Of a stretch of 64,000 nt of DNA, positions 32,879-41,703 are shown piece by piece. Position 1 is the stretch's first letter. Every line of letters starts with the position of its first letter. The position numbers and the translations under genes were made by a program. The stretch comes from CAWDLX01 sp963753485. Lineage in GTDB: Bacteria > Actinomycetota > Actinomycetes > Mycobacteriales > Micromonosporaceae. The notes beneath the pieces were generated by a model. The model was not told the DNA's origin. It made no database searches and was given only the letters and a program-made list of their open reading frames with translations. The stretch covers positions 310,001 through 374,000 of the forward strand of contig CAVWCL010000001.1 in assembly GCA_963753485.1 (NCBI GenBank). The letters run 5' to 3'.

Positions 32879-33394
32879 TTACGGCGCGATGGCCAACGCG
32901 CTCAACGTCCAGTCGTCGTAGCGCGCGGTGATCCCGGCGCCCACCTGGGCCACCTGGACGACCACCGAATGGGTACCGGTGGCACTCACGGTTCGGGTGC
33001 GCTGCATGCTGTGCGACTCCCAGGACGCCCCGGTCTCCCGGTTGGCGTCGGTGCTGTCGAACGCGAAGTCGGTGCCGGCGACCGGCTCGGCCTCAGTCCC
33101 GTCGATGAGGATGCGCACCGAGCACCACCCACTCCCGCCCGAACAGGCACTCTCAGCCGAGAACGTGGCCAGGATGAAGCTGCCGGCACCGGCGAAGACC
33201 GAGCTCGAGCCCAAGGTGACGAAGCTGGTTCCGGTGAACGAGGAAGCAGCGTTCTGGGTGCGGACCGTGGTGTGGCTCACCGAGGATCCGCTCTTGAGCG
33301 TGGTCGCGGCGATGGCCACGCCCGCTCCGCCGAGCAGCAACGCGAGCGACGCGAGCGCGACCACGGCTATTCGACGTTTCCTGAGCACGCGCAT
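32879..33394 (-). CDS. secreted protein of unknown function
   Basis: A 171-residue protein with a clear signal peptide: RKRR, a hydrophobic core (VVALASLALLLGGAGVAIA) and a cleavage-like AIAA site near residue 29. The mature part is Ser/Thr-rich, predicted beta-sheet, with one cysteine pair (ACSGGSGWC ~80-88) that could form a disulfide. No family is recognised. ATG 33394 is chosen because AAGGAG lies 7 nt upstream. It stands alone with its own terminator. Confidence 0.78.
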   Translation of the reverse strand: MRVLRKRRIAVVALASLALLLGGAGVAIAATTLKSGSSVSHTTVRTQNAASSFTGTSFVTLGSSSVFAGAGSFILATFSAESACSGGSGWCSVRILIDGTEAEPVAGTDFAFDSTDANRETGASWESHSMQRTRTVSATGTHSVVVQVAQVGAGITARYDDWTLSALAIAP

Positions 33395-33791
33395 GAAAGT
33401 CTCCTTGAAGTCCTGCCCCACGGGGGCAACGAGCACGTCAAGAGGCCTAACGATCTACGTTTGTGCAGGTGATGGCTGCGCTGAGGATCCACAATGGATC
33501 GAACTCGGCCGGCGCGACGGACCCCGGGCCCGCCAGCCGGGGGTCGCCGAGCTCGCCCGCGCCGGCACCGGCGACTGATCCGGGTGCCCGACGCTGGAGG
33601 TCACCGGGGTCCGGCTGAGCACGTCTACGTCGAGACCACCGTCTTCCCGAGCAACAACGCGAACCACGCGCTGGCGACCGGGACGGTGGCCGCGGTGCTG
33701 CGTTACCCGGATCGGCAGGCGGTCCTGGCCGCCGCGTGACGACCGGCCTGGCCGTCTCCGGTACGGTCTGGTCAAACCCAAGGGAGGCGTG
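33395..33791. other. intergenic region with possible ORF remnant
   Basis: A 397-bp gap. The plus strand holds an open frame 33494-33739 ending in HVYVETTVFPSNNANHALAT-like sequence that reads as real protein but has no start signal or recognised family. It may be a decayed gene end. TACGGT at 33762-33767 is a likely -10 box for the next gene. Confidence 0.35.
33762..33767 (+). promoter_or_regulatory. -10 box TACGGT for methyltransferase
   Basis: TACGGT lies 24 nt before the ATG at 33792, with AGGGAGG between them as ribosome binding site. Confidence 0.42.
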
Positions 33792-34622
33792 ATGGCGGTG
33801 CAGTCAGATGCGGCCGGCGGAGAGCCGCCGCAGCCGGCGTCGTTCGATTTCGATACCTCCGTCGCGCACCCGGCCCGGGTGTACGACTACTGGCTCGGCG
33901 GGCGGGACAATTTCGCGGCCGACCGTGAGGCGGCCGAACGGGTGCTGGCCGCGACCCCGGGGCTGCGCACGCGGGTACGCGCCAACCGAGCGTTCCTGGC
34001 TCGGGCGGTGCGCTACCTGGCCGGGCCGGCCGGCATCCGCCAGTTCCTGGACATTGGCACCGGTATCCCCTCGGCGAACAACACCCACGAGGTTGCCCAG
34101 TCGGTGGCTCCGACCGCGCGCATCGTCTATGTGGACAACGATCCGATCGTGCTCACCCACGCCCGGGCCCTGCTGACCAGCAGCCCGGACGGGGCAACCG
34201 ACTACGTGCAGGCCGACCTGCACGACCCCGACCCGATCCTGGCCGCGGCCCGCGGAACCCTCGATCTCCAGCAGCCGGTGGCGGTGATGCTGCTCGGGGT
34301 GCTGCACCTCATCCAGGACGCCGAGGATCCGTGGGCGATCGTCGCTCGCCTGATGGCGGCCATGCCGGCGGGCAGCTACCTGGCCATCTCGCACCCCGCA
34401 CTGGAGATCAACCCCGGCCAGCAGGAGGCGCAGAAGCGTTACAACGAACGGGTCTCGACGCCGCAGACCCTGCGTACCCACCCTGAGGTGGAACGTTTCT
34501 TCACCGGCTTGGAGCTGATCGAGCCGGGGCTGGTGCAGGTGCACCAGTGGCGGCCCGAGCCAGGCGACCCGGTACCCGAGGACGGCAAGTCCGCGCACGG
34601 CGGGGTCGGTCGCAAGCCCTGA
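33792..34622 (+). CDS. SAM-dependent methyltransferase (DUF574/Methyltransf_19)
   Basis: A 276-residue protein of the large actinobacterial DUF574 methyltransferase family, recognised by PARVYDYWLGGRDNFAADR (~residues 22-40) and the SAM loop FLDIGTGIPSANNTHEVA (~84). These enzymes are abundant in Streptomyces relatives and mostly have no known substrate. ATG 33792 is used because AGGGAGG lies just upstream; GTG 33789 is too close to it. A strong hairpin follows at 34636. Confidence 0.92.
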   Translation: MAVQSDAAGGEPPQPASFDFDTSVAHPARVYDYWLGGRDNFAADREAAERVLAATPGLRTRVRANRAFLARAVRYLAGPAGIRQFLDIGTGIPSANNTHEVAQSVAPTARIVYVDNDPIVLTHARALLTSSPDGATDYVQADLHDPDPILAAARGTLDLQQPVAVMLLGVLHLIQDAEDPWAIVARLMAAMPAGSYLAISHPALEINPGQQEAQKRYNERVSTPQTLRTHPEVERFFTGLELIEPGLVQVHQWRPEPGDPVPEDGKSAHGGVGRKP

Positions 34623-34635
34623 CCCTCCCGCACTG

Positions 34636-34662
34636 CGTGGGCGTGGCCGAGCCACGCCCACG
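34636..34662 (+). terminator. 12-bp perfect hairpin after methyltransferase
   Basis: CGTGGGCGTGGC pairs perfectly with GCCACGCCCACG around a 3-nt loop, 13 nt after the stop codon. Confidence 0.7.
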
Positions 34663-34848
34663 GTCACATCCGGGCCGCCAGGTGCCGTTGTTCTGGGCCG
34701 GGTCGACGCCGGGCGTCGCGCCGACCCGGCGGTCTGTGTGCATGGCCGCGCCTTCCCGATAGGCGTGCCACACCGTTGCGGGCCCGGCGGAGTAGCCCTT
34801 GCCACCCGCGCCGCCGACCGCGACCATGGCAGCGAAGGCGGGTCATCG

Positions 34849-36354
34849 ATGAGAACCCTGCGCGCTTGCGCAATCGCCGCCGTCGTCATCGCGGCGGTGG
34901 CGGCAATCGCCGCACTCGCGGTCTCGGACGGTGCGCAGGCGACCGGATACCGCCAGACCTACCTTCAGCTCAACCTGTGCGGCAGCGCCTGCAACCGTGG
35001 CGGCCTGGCGGTCGTCCTCCCCCTCGAGCAGGCCATCGAGGACCGGGCACCCTTCGCGGTGACCCTCAACGAGGTCTGCGAGAACCAGTACGCGCGGCTG
35101 CTGGCCGACCTCACCTCGTACCAGGGCCGCTTCGACCCGACCGGGCCGCGCTGTCGAAACGGCGCCCGCTACGGCAACGCCGCGCTGGTACGGGCGGCCA
35201 GCGTGCACCTGGTCGGCAGCTGGCTGCTGCCCGATCCGGCCGGCGACGAGACCCGCCGCCTGATGTGCCTGGGCACGGACCCGCCCGAGGGAGGTTCCAT
35301 GATTGTCTGCGTCACCCACGTGTCGAACGTCCTGGGCAACATCGCGGCCGAGGTGAGCGCGGTCGCGGACATCCTGCGCGGCCTCGACCGCGGCACCCCG
35401 CTGCTGCTCGGCGGGGACTTCAACACTGATCCGGGCGACCCCCGATTGGATGCGCTGTTCAGTCCGTGCTACCCGGCCGGCACGGGCACGTTCGACGAGG
35501 CGGACTCGGCCGGCTGCGCGCCTCGGACCACGCTCGGCACCGCGGCCGGCTCGGACATCGTCAACGAGCAGACCTACAAGCGGCACAAGTTCGACGACAT
35601 CTTCCTGCGCAGCGGTGCCTGGAGCTCCCCGAGCGCGGAGGTCGCGGACGTGGTGAACGGACTCTCCGACCATCGCGCCCTGTGGGCCACCGCAACGCTG
35701 CGCCATGCCCCACCAAAGGCGTCGGGGGTCAGCTTCCTGACTGTTTGGAACTTATGCGGCTTTAGGGGTGGATTATTGCGTCTTGATGCGATCAAATCTC
35801 CCCGTGAATCGAACCTTCTCCCCGTTCTTGGCCGGCCGGTTGGGCGCTCGTCGCCTGCGTGCGCTCACCGCCGGCGCCATCGTGTCGGTCCTTACCGGTC
35901 TTCTCGTGCTGGCCTACGCCGGCGCAACTACCGCCGGATACGCGGTCGCGCCCGGGCTGGCTTCCCCGACGTGCCGGCTGACACCGCACTCGCCGAGTCC
36001 TCGGGCGCCCAGCTCCGGCTCGCCCAGTCCGGCCTCCCCGACGTCCCGGCCGTCGCCACGGCCGACGCGTCCGCTCTGCTCGACACCTTCGCGCGGCAGC
36101 CGCGCCCGATCGACAATCGAAGCCCCGACGCCGGACGCGTCGTCGCCGACGCCGGACGCCTCCTCGCCCACGCCGGACGCCTCGTCGCCCGCGCCGTCGC
36201 TGACGCCCGACCCGACGCCGACGGAGTGCGAGTACCGGACGGTGCCCGCCCGGGCCGCGGCCGCGGCAGTTGGGCAACTGCGGGCGGTGGCCTTCACCGA
36301 AGAGGCCCGAGATCCGGCCTGCACGGGTCGGCCCCACCTGCCGGTCACCGGTAA
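34849..36354 (+). CDS. secreted endonuclease/exonuclease/phosphatase-fold protein
   Basis: A 501-codon frame. Residues 1-33 are a signal peptide (RACAIAAVVIAAVAAIAALA, then a QATGY-like site). Residues ~38-285 form an EEP-fold hydrolase: Glu in TLNEVCENQ (~67), GGDFNTDP (~190), and SDHRALW (~270) for Mg binding and catalysis. Likely targets are nucleic acid or phosphoesters outside the cell. After ~PPKASG (~290) the sequence stops resembling the family, and the frame overlaps the LPVTG gene for over 550 bp in another frame. Its last ~200 residues are therefore probably not natural, suggesting a lost stop codon or indel near 35700-35770. Confidence 0.72.
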   Translation: MRTLRACAIAAVVIAAVAAIAALAVSDGAQATGYRQTYLQLNLCGSACNRGGLAVVLPLEQAIEDRAPFAVTLNEVCENQYARLLADLTSYQGRFDPTGPRCRNGARYGNAALVRAASVHLVGSWLLPDPAGDETRRLMCLGTDPPEGGSMIVCVTHVSNVLGNIAAEVSAVADILRGLDRGTPLLLGGDFNTDPGDPRLDALFSPCYPAGTGTFDEADSAGCAPRTTLGTAAGSDIVNEQTYKRHKFDDIFLRSGAWSSPSAEVADVVNGLSDHRALWATATLRHAPPKASGVSFLTVWNLCGFRGGLLRLDAIKSPRESNLLPVLGRPVGRSSPACAHRRRHRVGPYRSSRAGLRRRNYRRIRGRARAGFPDVPADTALAESSGAQLRLAQSGLPDVPAVATADASALLDTFARQPRPIDNRSPDAGRVVADAGRLLAHAGRLVARAVADARPDADGVRVPDGARPGRGRGSWATAGGGLHRRGPRSGLHGSAPPAGHR

Positions 36355-36460
36355 ACCGGCCGGCGCGCTCGCCTGGCTCGGCTTGGCGATGATCGCGTTT
36401 GGCGTCCTGCTCGTCGCGGTGACCCGGGTGCTGCGGCCTCGCCGGGGCGTGGCCAGGTAG
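35786..36460 (+). CDS. LPVTG sortase-anchored surface protein
   Basis: A ~224-residue cell-wall protein. A hydrophobic N-terminal segment (LRALTAGAIVSVLTGLLVLAYA) acts as signal peptide; the middle is Pro/Ser-rich with PTPDASS repeats; and the C-terminus is a textbook sorting signal: LPVTG, hydrophobic stretch (LAWLGLAMIAFGVLLVAV), then RPRRG. Sortase would cleave LPVTG and link it to peptidoglycan. No other domain is recognised. The start is uncertain: ATG 35786, GTG 35768 or GTG 35804 are all in frame and none has a strong ribosome binding site. It overlaps the upstream nuclease frame. Confidence 0.75.
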   Translation: MRSNLPVNRTFSPFLAGRLGARRLRALTAGAIVSVLTGLLVLAYAGATTAGYAVAPGLASPTCRLTPHSPSPRAPSSGSPSPASPTSRPSPRPTRPLCSTPSRGSRARSTIEAPTPDASSPTPDASSPTPDASSPAPSLTPDPTPTECEYRTVPARAAAAAVGQLRAVAFTEEARDPACTGRPHLPVTGKPAGALAWLGLAMIAFGVLLVAVTRVLRPRRGVAR

Positions 36461-36518
36461 CGCTCGCGCGGCCTCGCCGGGGCGTGGCCGGGTAGCGCTC
36501 GCGCGGCCTCGCCGGGGC
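36433..36518 (+). repeat. 35-bp direct repeat at 3' end of LPVTG gene
   Basis: GCGGCCTCGCCGGGGC recurs at 36433, 36468 and 36503, an exact 35-bp period over about 2.4 copies. The first copy covers the end of the LPVTG gene, including its stop; the rest is downstream. Confidence 0.85.
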
Positions 36519-36567
36519 TCAGCTTGTTTGTGCCGGCGGCCGGTGTGCCGGCGGCCCTTCGCCTCGG

Positions 36568-37467
36568 CTACCCGTCCCACCATCGCAGCACGCTCAGCAC
36601 CCGGCCGGTGTTCCACCGACTCGGGCCCGGCGGCTCCATCTGGAACCATTGCCGGCCCGGGTACTGGGCGTAGGTGGACCACCGGCCGTCCCGGCGGCGG
36701 GCACCCCGGACCAGCTCGATGGCGTCGCCGAGCCGCTCGTCGCGTTCGGCGCCGCTGTGGCAGAAGTGCTCCAAGCCACGCAGCACATCGAAGTGCCACT
36801 CCGGGAAGGCTGGGAAGCGGGTGCTGGCCGCGACGGCCACCGCCCCGGTGCGGTGCGACCGGTACAGCCGGTGGACGAGGAAGAACTCCTGCCCACGCCG
36901 TACCGGCTCGTCGACGTCGACCGGCCCGCCGGTGCGCCGGTAGCTGTCGAGTGCCTCCAGCGCCTGGATCGTGGTGTGAAACGAGCTGTGCTTGTGCTTG
37001 TCGGTCAGGGTGGCGCAGTTCCAGCCACCATCGGCCAGTTGCTGGTCGAGCAGGTGCTCGACGGTCGCGTCCAAGCGCGGCGCCGGGTAGCCGTGAGCCG
37101 TGGTCAGCCGGACCAGGATGCCGACGATGCAGGTCTCGGGCACCCGCCAGCGCGCCTGCCACTCCCACAATCGCTCGCAGCCTCGCAGAGCGGCGGGGTG
37201 CCGGACCGGCAGGCCCAGCCAGAGCAGGTGCAGCAGGGTGTACGTTGTCGATGTCCACTTAGGAGAGTAGACGCCTTCGCCCCAGCCACCGTCCTGGTTC
37301 TGCAGCGCCAGCAGCTGAGCGCCCCAGCCCTCGGTGGCGACCCGGCGTCGCTCGCGGGTTATCCGCGGCGCCGGAGCGTCGGCCAGGTCGCGCAGGGCCC
37401 GCCACCGGATCGCCGGATCGCCCTCGAGCAGCCAGACGAGCAGCTCGTCGTCGACCGTGGTACCCAT
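36568..37467 (-). CDS. terpene cyclase-like alpha/alpha-toroid protein
   Basis: A 299-residue protein with repeated QNQDGGWGEGVYSPKWTST-type QW-like motifs (~residues 56-75) and QLADGGWNCATLTDKHKHSS (~150), the signature of squalene-hopene cyclase/prenyltransferase toroids. It lacks the DxDD acid motif of squalene cyclases and is half their length, so it is more likely a single-toroid protein of unknown activity. ATG 37467 has GAGG upstream. It is divergent from the oxidoreductase gene. Confidence 0.8.
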   Translation of the reverse strand: MGTTVDDELLVWLLEGDPAIRWRALRDLADAPAPRITRERRRVATEGWGAQLLALQNQDGGWGEGVYSPKWTSTTYTLLHLLWLGLPVRHPAALRGCERLWEWQARWRVPETCIVGILVRLTTAHGYPAPRLDATVEHLLDQQLADGGWNCATLTDKHKHSSFHTTIQALEALDSYRRTGGPVDVDEPVRRGQEFFLVHRLYRSHRTGAVAVAASTRFPAFPEWHFDVLRGLEHFCHSGAERDERLGDAIELVRGARRRDGRWSTYAQYPGRQWFQMEPPGPSRWNTGRVLSVLRWWDG

Positions 37468-37513
37468 CCCGACATCCTCGGGTGATCCACTCACAAAGTC
37501 GAGCCCCTCGGCT

Positions 37514-37555
37514 GTCCGCGCGCGCAGGCGTCCGCGCGCAGGCGTCCGCGCGCAG
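37514..37555. repeat. 14-bp tandem repeat, three copies
   Basis: GTCCGCGCGCAGGC is repeated three times without change in the short divergent gap between the toroid protein and the oxidoreductase. Confidence 0.9.
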
Positions 37556-37578
37556 GCGGCCCGCCGCGCCGCGCGGGT

Positions 37579-37584
37579 TACGCT
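37579..37584 (+). promoter_or_regulatory. -10 box TACGCT, leaderless arrangement
   Basis: TACGCT is followed by 6 nt and the GTG at 37591, with no Shine-Dalgarno. Confidence 0.5.
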
Positions 37585-37590
37585 GCCGGC

Positions 37591-38733
37591 GTGCTCGCGG
37601 ACGTCATCGTGGTCGGGCTGGGCAGCATGGGCGGCGCGGCGGCCTGGCAGCTGGCCCGGCGCGGGCTGCGGGTGATCGGGCTGGACCAGTTCCACCCGCC
37701 GCACGCCGGCGGCGCCCACGCCGGTGAGTCACGGATCTTTCGAATGGCCTATATGGAGGGTGCGGGGTACGTGCCGTTGCTGCGCCGGAGCGTCGAGCTG
37801 TGGGCCGAGCTGGCGGCGGCGACCGGGTCGACGGTGTTGAGCACCACCGGCGGACTGATGCTCGGCCGCCCCGACTCGGTCGCCGTCGCCGGGGCGCACC
37901 AGGCCGCCTTGGCCTGTGGCCTGGCCCACGAGCTGCTCGACGCGGACGCCATCCGGCACCGGTTCCCGGCCTTCGCGCCGGCGCCGGACGAGATCGGCCT
38001 CTTCGAGGAGGCGGCCGGCGTGCTTCGACCGGAGCAGACGGTCACCGCGCACCTGGAGCTGGCCCGCCGGGCGGGGGCGCAGCTGCGCCTCGGGGTCCCG
38101 GTGCTCGGCTGGCGGGCCGGCCCGGACGGGGTTGTCGTCGCCACCGGGGAAGAGGAGCTGCACGCCGGCTGGCTGGTGCTCGCCCCGGGGCCCTGGGCAG
38201 CCCAGCTGACCGAACTGAACCTGCCGCTGCAGGTGCAGCGCCGGGTCCAGTTCTACTGGGCCCCGCAGCCGCTCGCGCCGTACCAGCCCGACCAGTTGCC
38301 GGTCTGGATCTGGGAGTTCGGGCCGGGGCTGGCCGCGTACGGCCTGCCCGCCGTCGATGGCCGGGTCAAGGCGGCCATGCACCACGGCGACAATCCCGCC
38401 GATCCCGCCATGCCGCTGGCCCCGGCCTCCGCGGAGGAGATTGCGCAGATGCGCGCCTGGCTGGCGAGCCGTCTGCCGGGTCTGGCCCGGGCCGAGCTGG
38501 TCGGCTCGACGCCGTGCCGGTACACCCTCACCCCTGACGGGCACTTCGTCGTCGGCCTGCATCCGCACCATCCCCGTACCGTGCTGGCCTGTGGATTCTC
38601 CGGGCACGGTTTCAAGTTCGTGCCGGTCATCGCGGAGATCCTGGCCGATCTCGTCACCACCGGCAGCACCCGCCACCCCATCGGGCTGTTTGACCCGGCC
38701 CGGTTCGGCCCGCCCGACTGGGACCCGGCCTGA
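37591..38733 (+). CDS. sarcosine oxidase/N-methyltryptophan oxidase-like FAD enzyme
   Basis: A 380-residue flavoenzyme of the monomeric sarcosine oxidase group. The FAD motif is VIVVGLGSMGGAAAWQLARR (~residues 5-24); GESRIFRMAYMEGAGYVPLL matches the family start, and CRYTLTPDGHFVVG (~309) aligns with the loop bearing the covalent-flavin cysteine. GFSGHGFKFVPVI near the end is also diagnostic. It would oxidise a secondary amine such as an N-methyl amino acid, making hydrogen peroxide. The actual substrate is unknown. The start is supported by a leaderless TACGCT box. Confidence 0.9.
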   Translation: MLADVIVVGLGSMGGAAAWQLARRGLRVIGLDQFHPPHAGGAHAGESRIFRMAYMEGAGYVPLLRRSVELWAELAAATGSTVLSTTGGLMLGRPDSVAVAGAHQAALACGLAHELLDADAIRHRFPAFAPAPDEIGLFEEAAGVLRPEQTVTAHLELARRAGAQLRLGVPVLGWRAGPDGVVVATGEEELHAGWLVLAPGPWAAQLTELNLPLQVQRRVQFYWAPQPLAPYQPDQLPVWIWEFGPGLAAYGLPAVDGRVKAAMHHGDNPADPAMPLAPASAEEIAQMRAWLASRLPGLARAELVGSTPCRYTLTPDGHFVVGLHPHHPRTVLACGFSGHGFKFVPVIAEILADLVTTGSTRHPIGLFDPARFGPPDWDPA

Positions 38734-38906
38734 TGCCACATGCGGCCTAAGTCTGAGCACCGTCCTACTGGATCGTGTTCAGACCACGGACCTGAGGAAA
38801 TCGATCACTCCGCGACCGTGCCCCGCCGCTGGCCCGAACCGCCAGTCCAATTGCCCGTCTGGACTTGGGAGTTCGGGCGGGTCTGGCCGCAAGGCGACTC
38901 ACGCCG

Positions 38907-38936
38907 TTGACGCACCCTCTTGGCATAAGGTACATC
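38907..38936 (+). promoter_or_regulatory. promoter TTGACG-18-TACATC for P-loop ATPase
   Basis: -35 TTGACG (38907-38912), 18-bp spacer and -10 TACATC (38931-38936), about 38 nt before the ATG at 38975. It gives the accessory gene its own promoter. Confidence 0.5.
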
Positions 38937-38974
38937 CAGCTAGTGACCGCCGGCGCCGTTGAGAAGGACCAGCC

Positions 38975-40543
38975 ATGAAGGCCTATGACCTACTACGCGA
39001 CCTGCAGCTGGGCGAAGAAGCCGCCGAGAACGAGGTAAGGCTGGCCGACTACTTCATCAAGACCACCACGTTCGACTTGTTCGTCGACGGAGACAACGAT
39101 CTGTACCTGGGGCGAAAGGGTAGCGGCAAGAGCGCCATCGCCCGGTATGTCACCGATTCGAGGGTGTCCATTCCCGAGTTGACCGACGTTTTGATCATCG
39201 CGGCGTTCAACGTGGAGGACGCGCCACTGTTCGAGAGCGTTGCCACCGACCTGCCTGAAACCTCGGAAGACCTCCTTCGGGTCTTGTTCACCGCATATAT
39301 CGTCGGCCTGGTCGGCAACCGCCTCCTGGAGTTGGATTGCCGGGTCGATCGCGGGCCCTTGCGACGGCTGCTCGACGAGGCCGGATTGAGGACCAGGCGG
39401 GCGGAGCTGCGCACAGTCTGGGACCAGGTTGTCCAATGGGTTAGGAGACTTCGACCAAAGATCAGCACCTCGGTGGGGATAGGCTATAACGGCCAACCAA
39501 TGGTTACAGGCGCCATTGACTTTTCCCTGCCCGATGACGACGGCGCCGCGCCGAAGAATCACGAAGGAGTTGCCGGGTCACGCCTCGCGAACGCGACATT
39601 GGCGGCGATCCTGCGGGAGAGCATCAAGATACTCCGCGAGCTTCGTCGACGTTGCTGGATCATCTTCGACCGCCTGGACGAAGCATTCCTCTTGGATCGT
39701 CACCTTGAGCGCATCGCACTGCGAGGCCTGCTACGTGCCCACATGAACATCTGCTCATATGGGCAGGACCTTCGGCCCAAGCTTTTCTTGCGCTCCGATC
39801 TATACGACCGCATCACCGAGCGGGGTGGCTTTGTCAACGCCGACCACCTTCGTCGGACCGTCATAGACTGGGACGATGACTCCCTGACTGACCTGATCTT
39901 CCAGCGAATCGCCAGGAACGCCGAGTTTCGTCAGATCTTCAGTATTCCGTTGGCCGTCAACAGCGACCGGACGCGCCGCACCCACCTGATGAAGCTGTTT
40001 CCACCGACAATGGACGGGCAGAATACTATCAGCTGGATGTTCGCGGTTACCACCGATGGCTCCGAGCAGCTGAACCCCAGGAACGTTCTGGCTCTCCTAC
40101 GCGAAGCGCGGCAGCACGCCATGCAGACCGCCCGCCGCAACGACGAAGCATTCGAGACATTCAATGCTCTCTTTCCCGCCACTTCCTTGATTGAGGGCCG
40201 ACGTAAGCTCTCGGAAATGCGGCTGAACAACAACATCTACGCAGAGTTCAATAACCTTCGATCGCAGGTTGAACGGCTACGTGGTCCCGAAGGTAACTTC
40301 ACCCGTGGAAAACTCGCGGCCCGGCTGAAGCTTCCAGACTCGCCGGAACTCTCAAACGCAATCGAGGATCTCGTGTATGCGGGCGTGCTCAGACGCCAAG
40401 CCGGCGACGTCTATGCCATCGCCGAGCTCTTCAGGCCCGCGATGCACGCCGCGACGACCAACACTACCCATGCCAAGCCACCGCCACCTCCGAGCAAAGC
40501 CAAACCCCCCAGGAAGGCTAAGTCAGCCGAGCCGTCCAGCTGA
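38975..40543 (+). CDS. P-loop ATPase, Sll1717-like family
   Basis: A 522-residue protein with Walker A GRKGSGKSAI (~residues 46-55) and a Walker B-like strand CWIIFDRLDEAFLL (~228-241). The helical C-terminal half has a winged-helix-like end (~430-490) and a Lys/Pro-rich tail. This layout matches the STAND-like Sll1717 ATPases, scattered among bacteria and often near mobile DNA; function is unknown, and some related groups act in phage defence. GC and codon choice (ATA, AGG, TTG) differ from neighbours, a sign of transfer. AGAAGGA precedes the ATG. No toxin or nuclease partner is adjacent. Confidence 0.8.
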   Translation: MKAYDLLRDLQLGEEAAENEVRLADYFIKTTTFDLFVDGDNDLYLGRKGSGKSAIARYVTDSRVSIPELTDVLIIAAFNVEDAPLFESVATDLPETSEDLLRVLFTAYIVGLVGNRLLELDCRVDRGPLRRLLDEAGLRTRRAELRTVWDQVVQWVRRLRPKISTSVGIGYNGQPMVTGAIDFSLPDDDGAAPKNHEGVAGSRLANATLAAILRESIKILRELRRRCWIIFDRLDEAFLLDRHLERIALRGLLRAHMNICSYGQDLRPKLFLRSDLYDRITERGGFVNADHLRRTVIDWDDDSLTDLIFQRIARNAEFRQIFSIPLAVNSDRTRRTHLMKLFPPTMDGQNTISWMFAVTTDGSEQLNPRNVLALLREARQHAMQTARRNDEAFETFNALFPATSLIEGRRKLSEMRLNNNIYAEFNNLRSQVERLRGPEGNFTRGKLAARLKLPDSPELSNAIEDLVYAGVLRRQAGDVYAIAELFRPAMHAATTNTTHAKPPPPPSKAKPPRKAKSAEPSS

Positions 40544-40575
40544 GGACCGAGCACGCCCGCTTGATCCGCAGCGGG

Positions 40576-41703
40576 TCATACGTCGCTGTTCCATACCCAA
40601 TGTGCCATGCCGTAAATCGCTGTCTCGTCGCCGCGAAGGTGTGGGATCCTTTGCGCATGATCAGAGAATTCGGTGAAGACGAGTTGGTTGTGCCCGCGAC
40701 GAAAATGCGGCAGGTACTCTCGAGAAACGTCGCCGACTCGCTCCTCCAAGTAGCTGGCGTTCGAGAAGATGCCGCCCAGCACCACCACCGATGGATCCAG
40801 AAGACACACCACTTGACCGATGGCCGCACCGAGTGGTTGCGCAATATCGTCCATTATTTTTTGCGCCAAGGTGGCAGCAGCCGCGTTGCCGATGCCCCGA
40901 GCTGGGTCGGCAGCATTGATTAGCGCTCGCGCATCGACCAAGGCGTTGCTGACCTTGCGTACCTGGCCCGCATCCTCATCACTGTCCGTCCGGTTGCGGC
41001 CGAGATACTCGATGAGCTGTGATCCCCCCGGCTCCTGACGCCGGGCCTCCAGCCGGCCCAGAATGGCGGACCCGCCGACCAGCGATGACAGGCAGCCCTT
41101 GCGGTGACACATTCCGCATTCCACGGTTCCGCCGGGGTCGACCAGCATGTGGCCGAACTGCCCAGCGAAGCCAAACTTCCCGAGCACCAATGCACGATGG
41201 ATGATAATTCCGACGCCCACAATCCCGCCGACCGAGAGGAATACGAGGTCGTCCAGCCTCATGCTGGACCCACGGCCGTATCGGAATTCGCCCCACGCTC
41301 CCATGTCTGAGCGGTTGGCAACCAGCAACCGCTGCAGACCAGGGAAGACGGGCTCTAACTCCTCGAGTAATGGCCGGCTGAAGCCGTACAGTCGTTGATG
41401 GTCTATGTCCGCCGAGCCGCTAGCGTCGGGCTGACCGTGCAAACTGATCCGGCCGGCGTTGTCCACAGCTGCCGAGCAACAGATGCCGACCCCTTCGACT
41501 TCGTCGTCCTGGCCTCCGGCAGCCTTGGTACAGACCTCAACAACAGCCTTTACGAGACCCGGCTCTACCCCAAGTTGGCCCACGTCGACCAATGACGATT
41601 CGCGATGCCGGATCCTCGGCAACCCGTGCGACGCATCCATCGGATCTAGGAGCGCCGCACGTATCTGACGTGTCCCAACCTCAACCGCGACCGTAAGTGG
41701 CAT
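40576..41703 (-). CDS. ROK-family protein (sugar kinase or regulator-like)
   Basis: A 375-residue ROK-fold protein. The metal-binding block (GHMLVDPGGTVECGMCHRKG, ~217-236) keeps His and Cys ligands. The ATP-site start AVEVGTRQIRAALLD is recognisable but departs from the classic DIGGT. There is no N-terminal helix-turn-helix, so it is nearer to ROK glucokinases than to NagC/XylR repressors. The catalytic region around residues 120-150 is divergent, so activity is doubtful. ATG 41703 has CAGGGG upstream. Lower GC suggests it arrived with the ATPase; the two converge with a 32-nt gap. Confidence 0.78.
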   Translation of the reverse strand: MPLTVAVEVGTRQIRAALLDPMDASHGLPRIRHRESSLVDVGQLGVEPGLVKAVVEVCTKAAGGQDDEVEGVGICCSAAVDNAGRISLHGQPDASGSADIDHQRLYGFSRPLLEELEPVFPGLQRLLVANRSDMGAWGEFRYGRGSSMRLDDLVFLSVGGIVGVGIIIHRALVLGKFGFAGQFGHMLVDPGGTVECGMCHRKGCLSSLVGGSAILGRLEARRQEPGGSQLIEYLGRNRTDSDEDAGQVRKVSNALVDARALINAADPARGIGNAAAATLAQKIMDDIAQPLGAAIGQVVCLLDPSVVVLGGIFSNASYLEERVGDVSREYLPHFRRGHNQLVFTEFSDHAQRIPHLRGDETAIYGMAHWVWNSDV

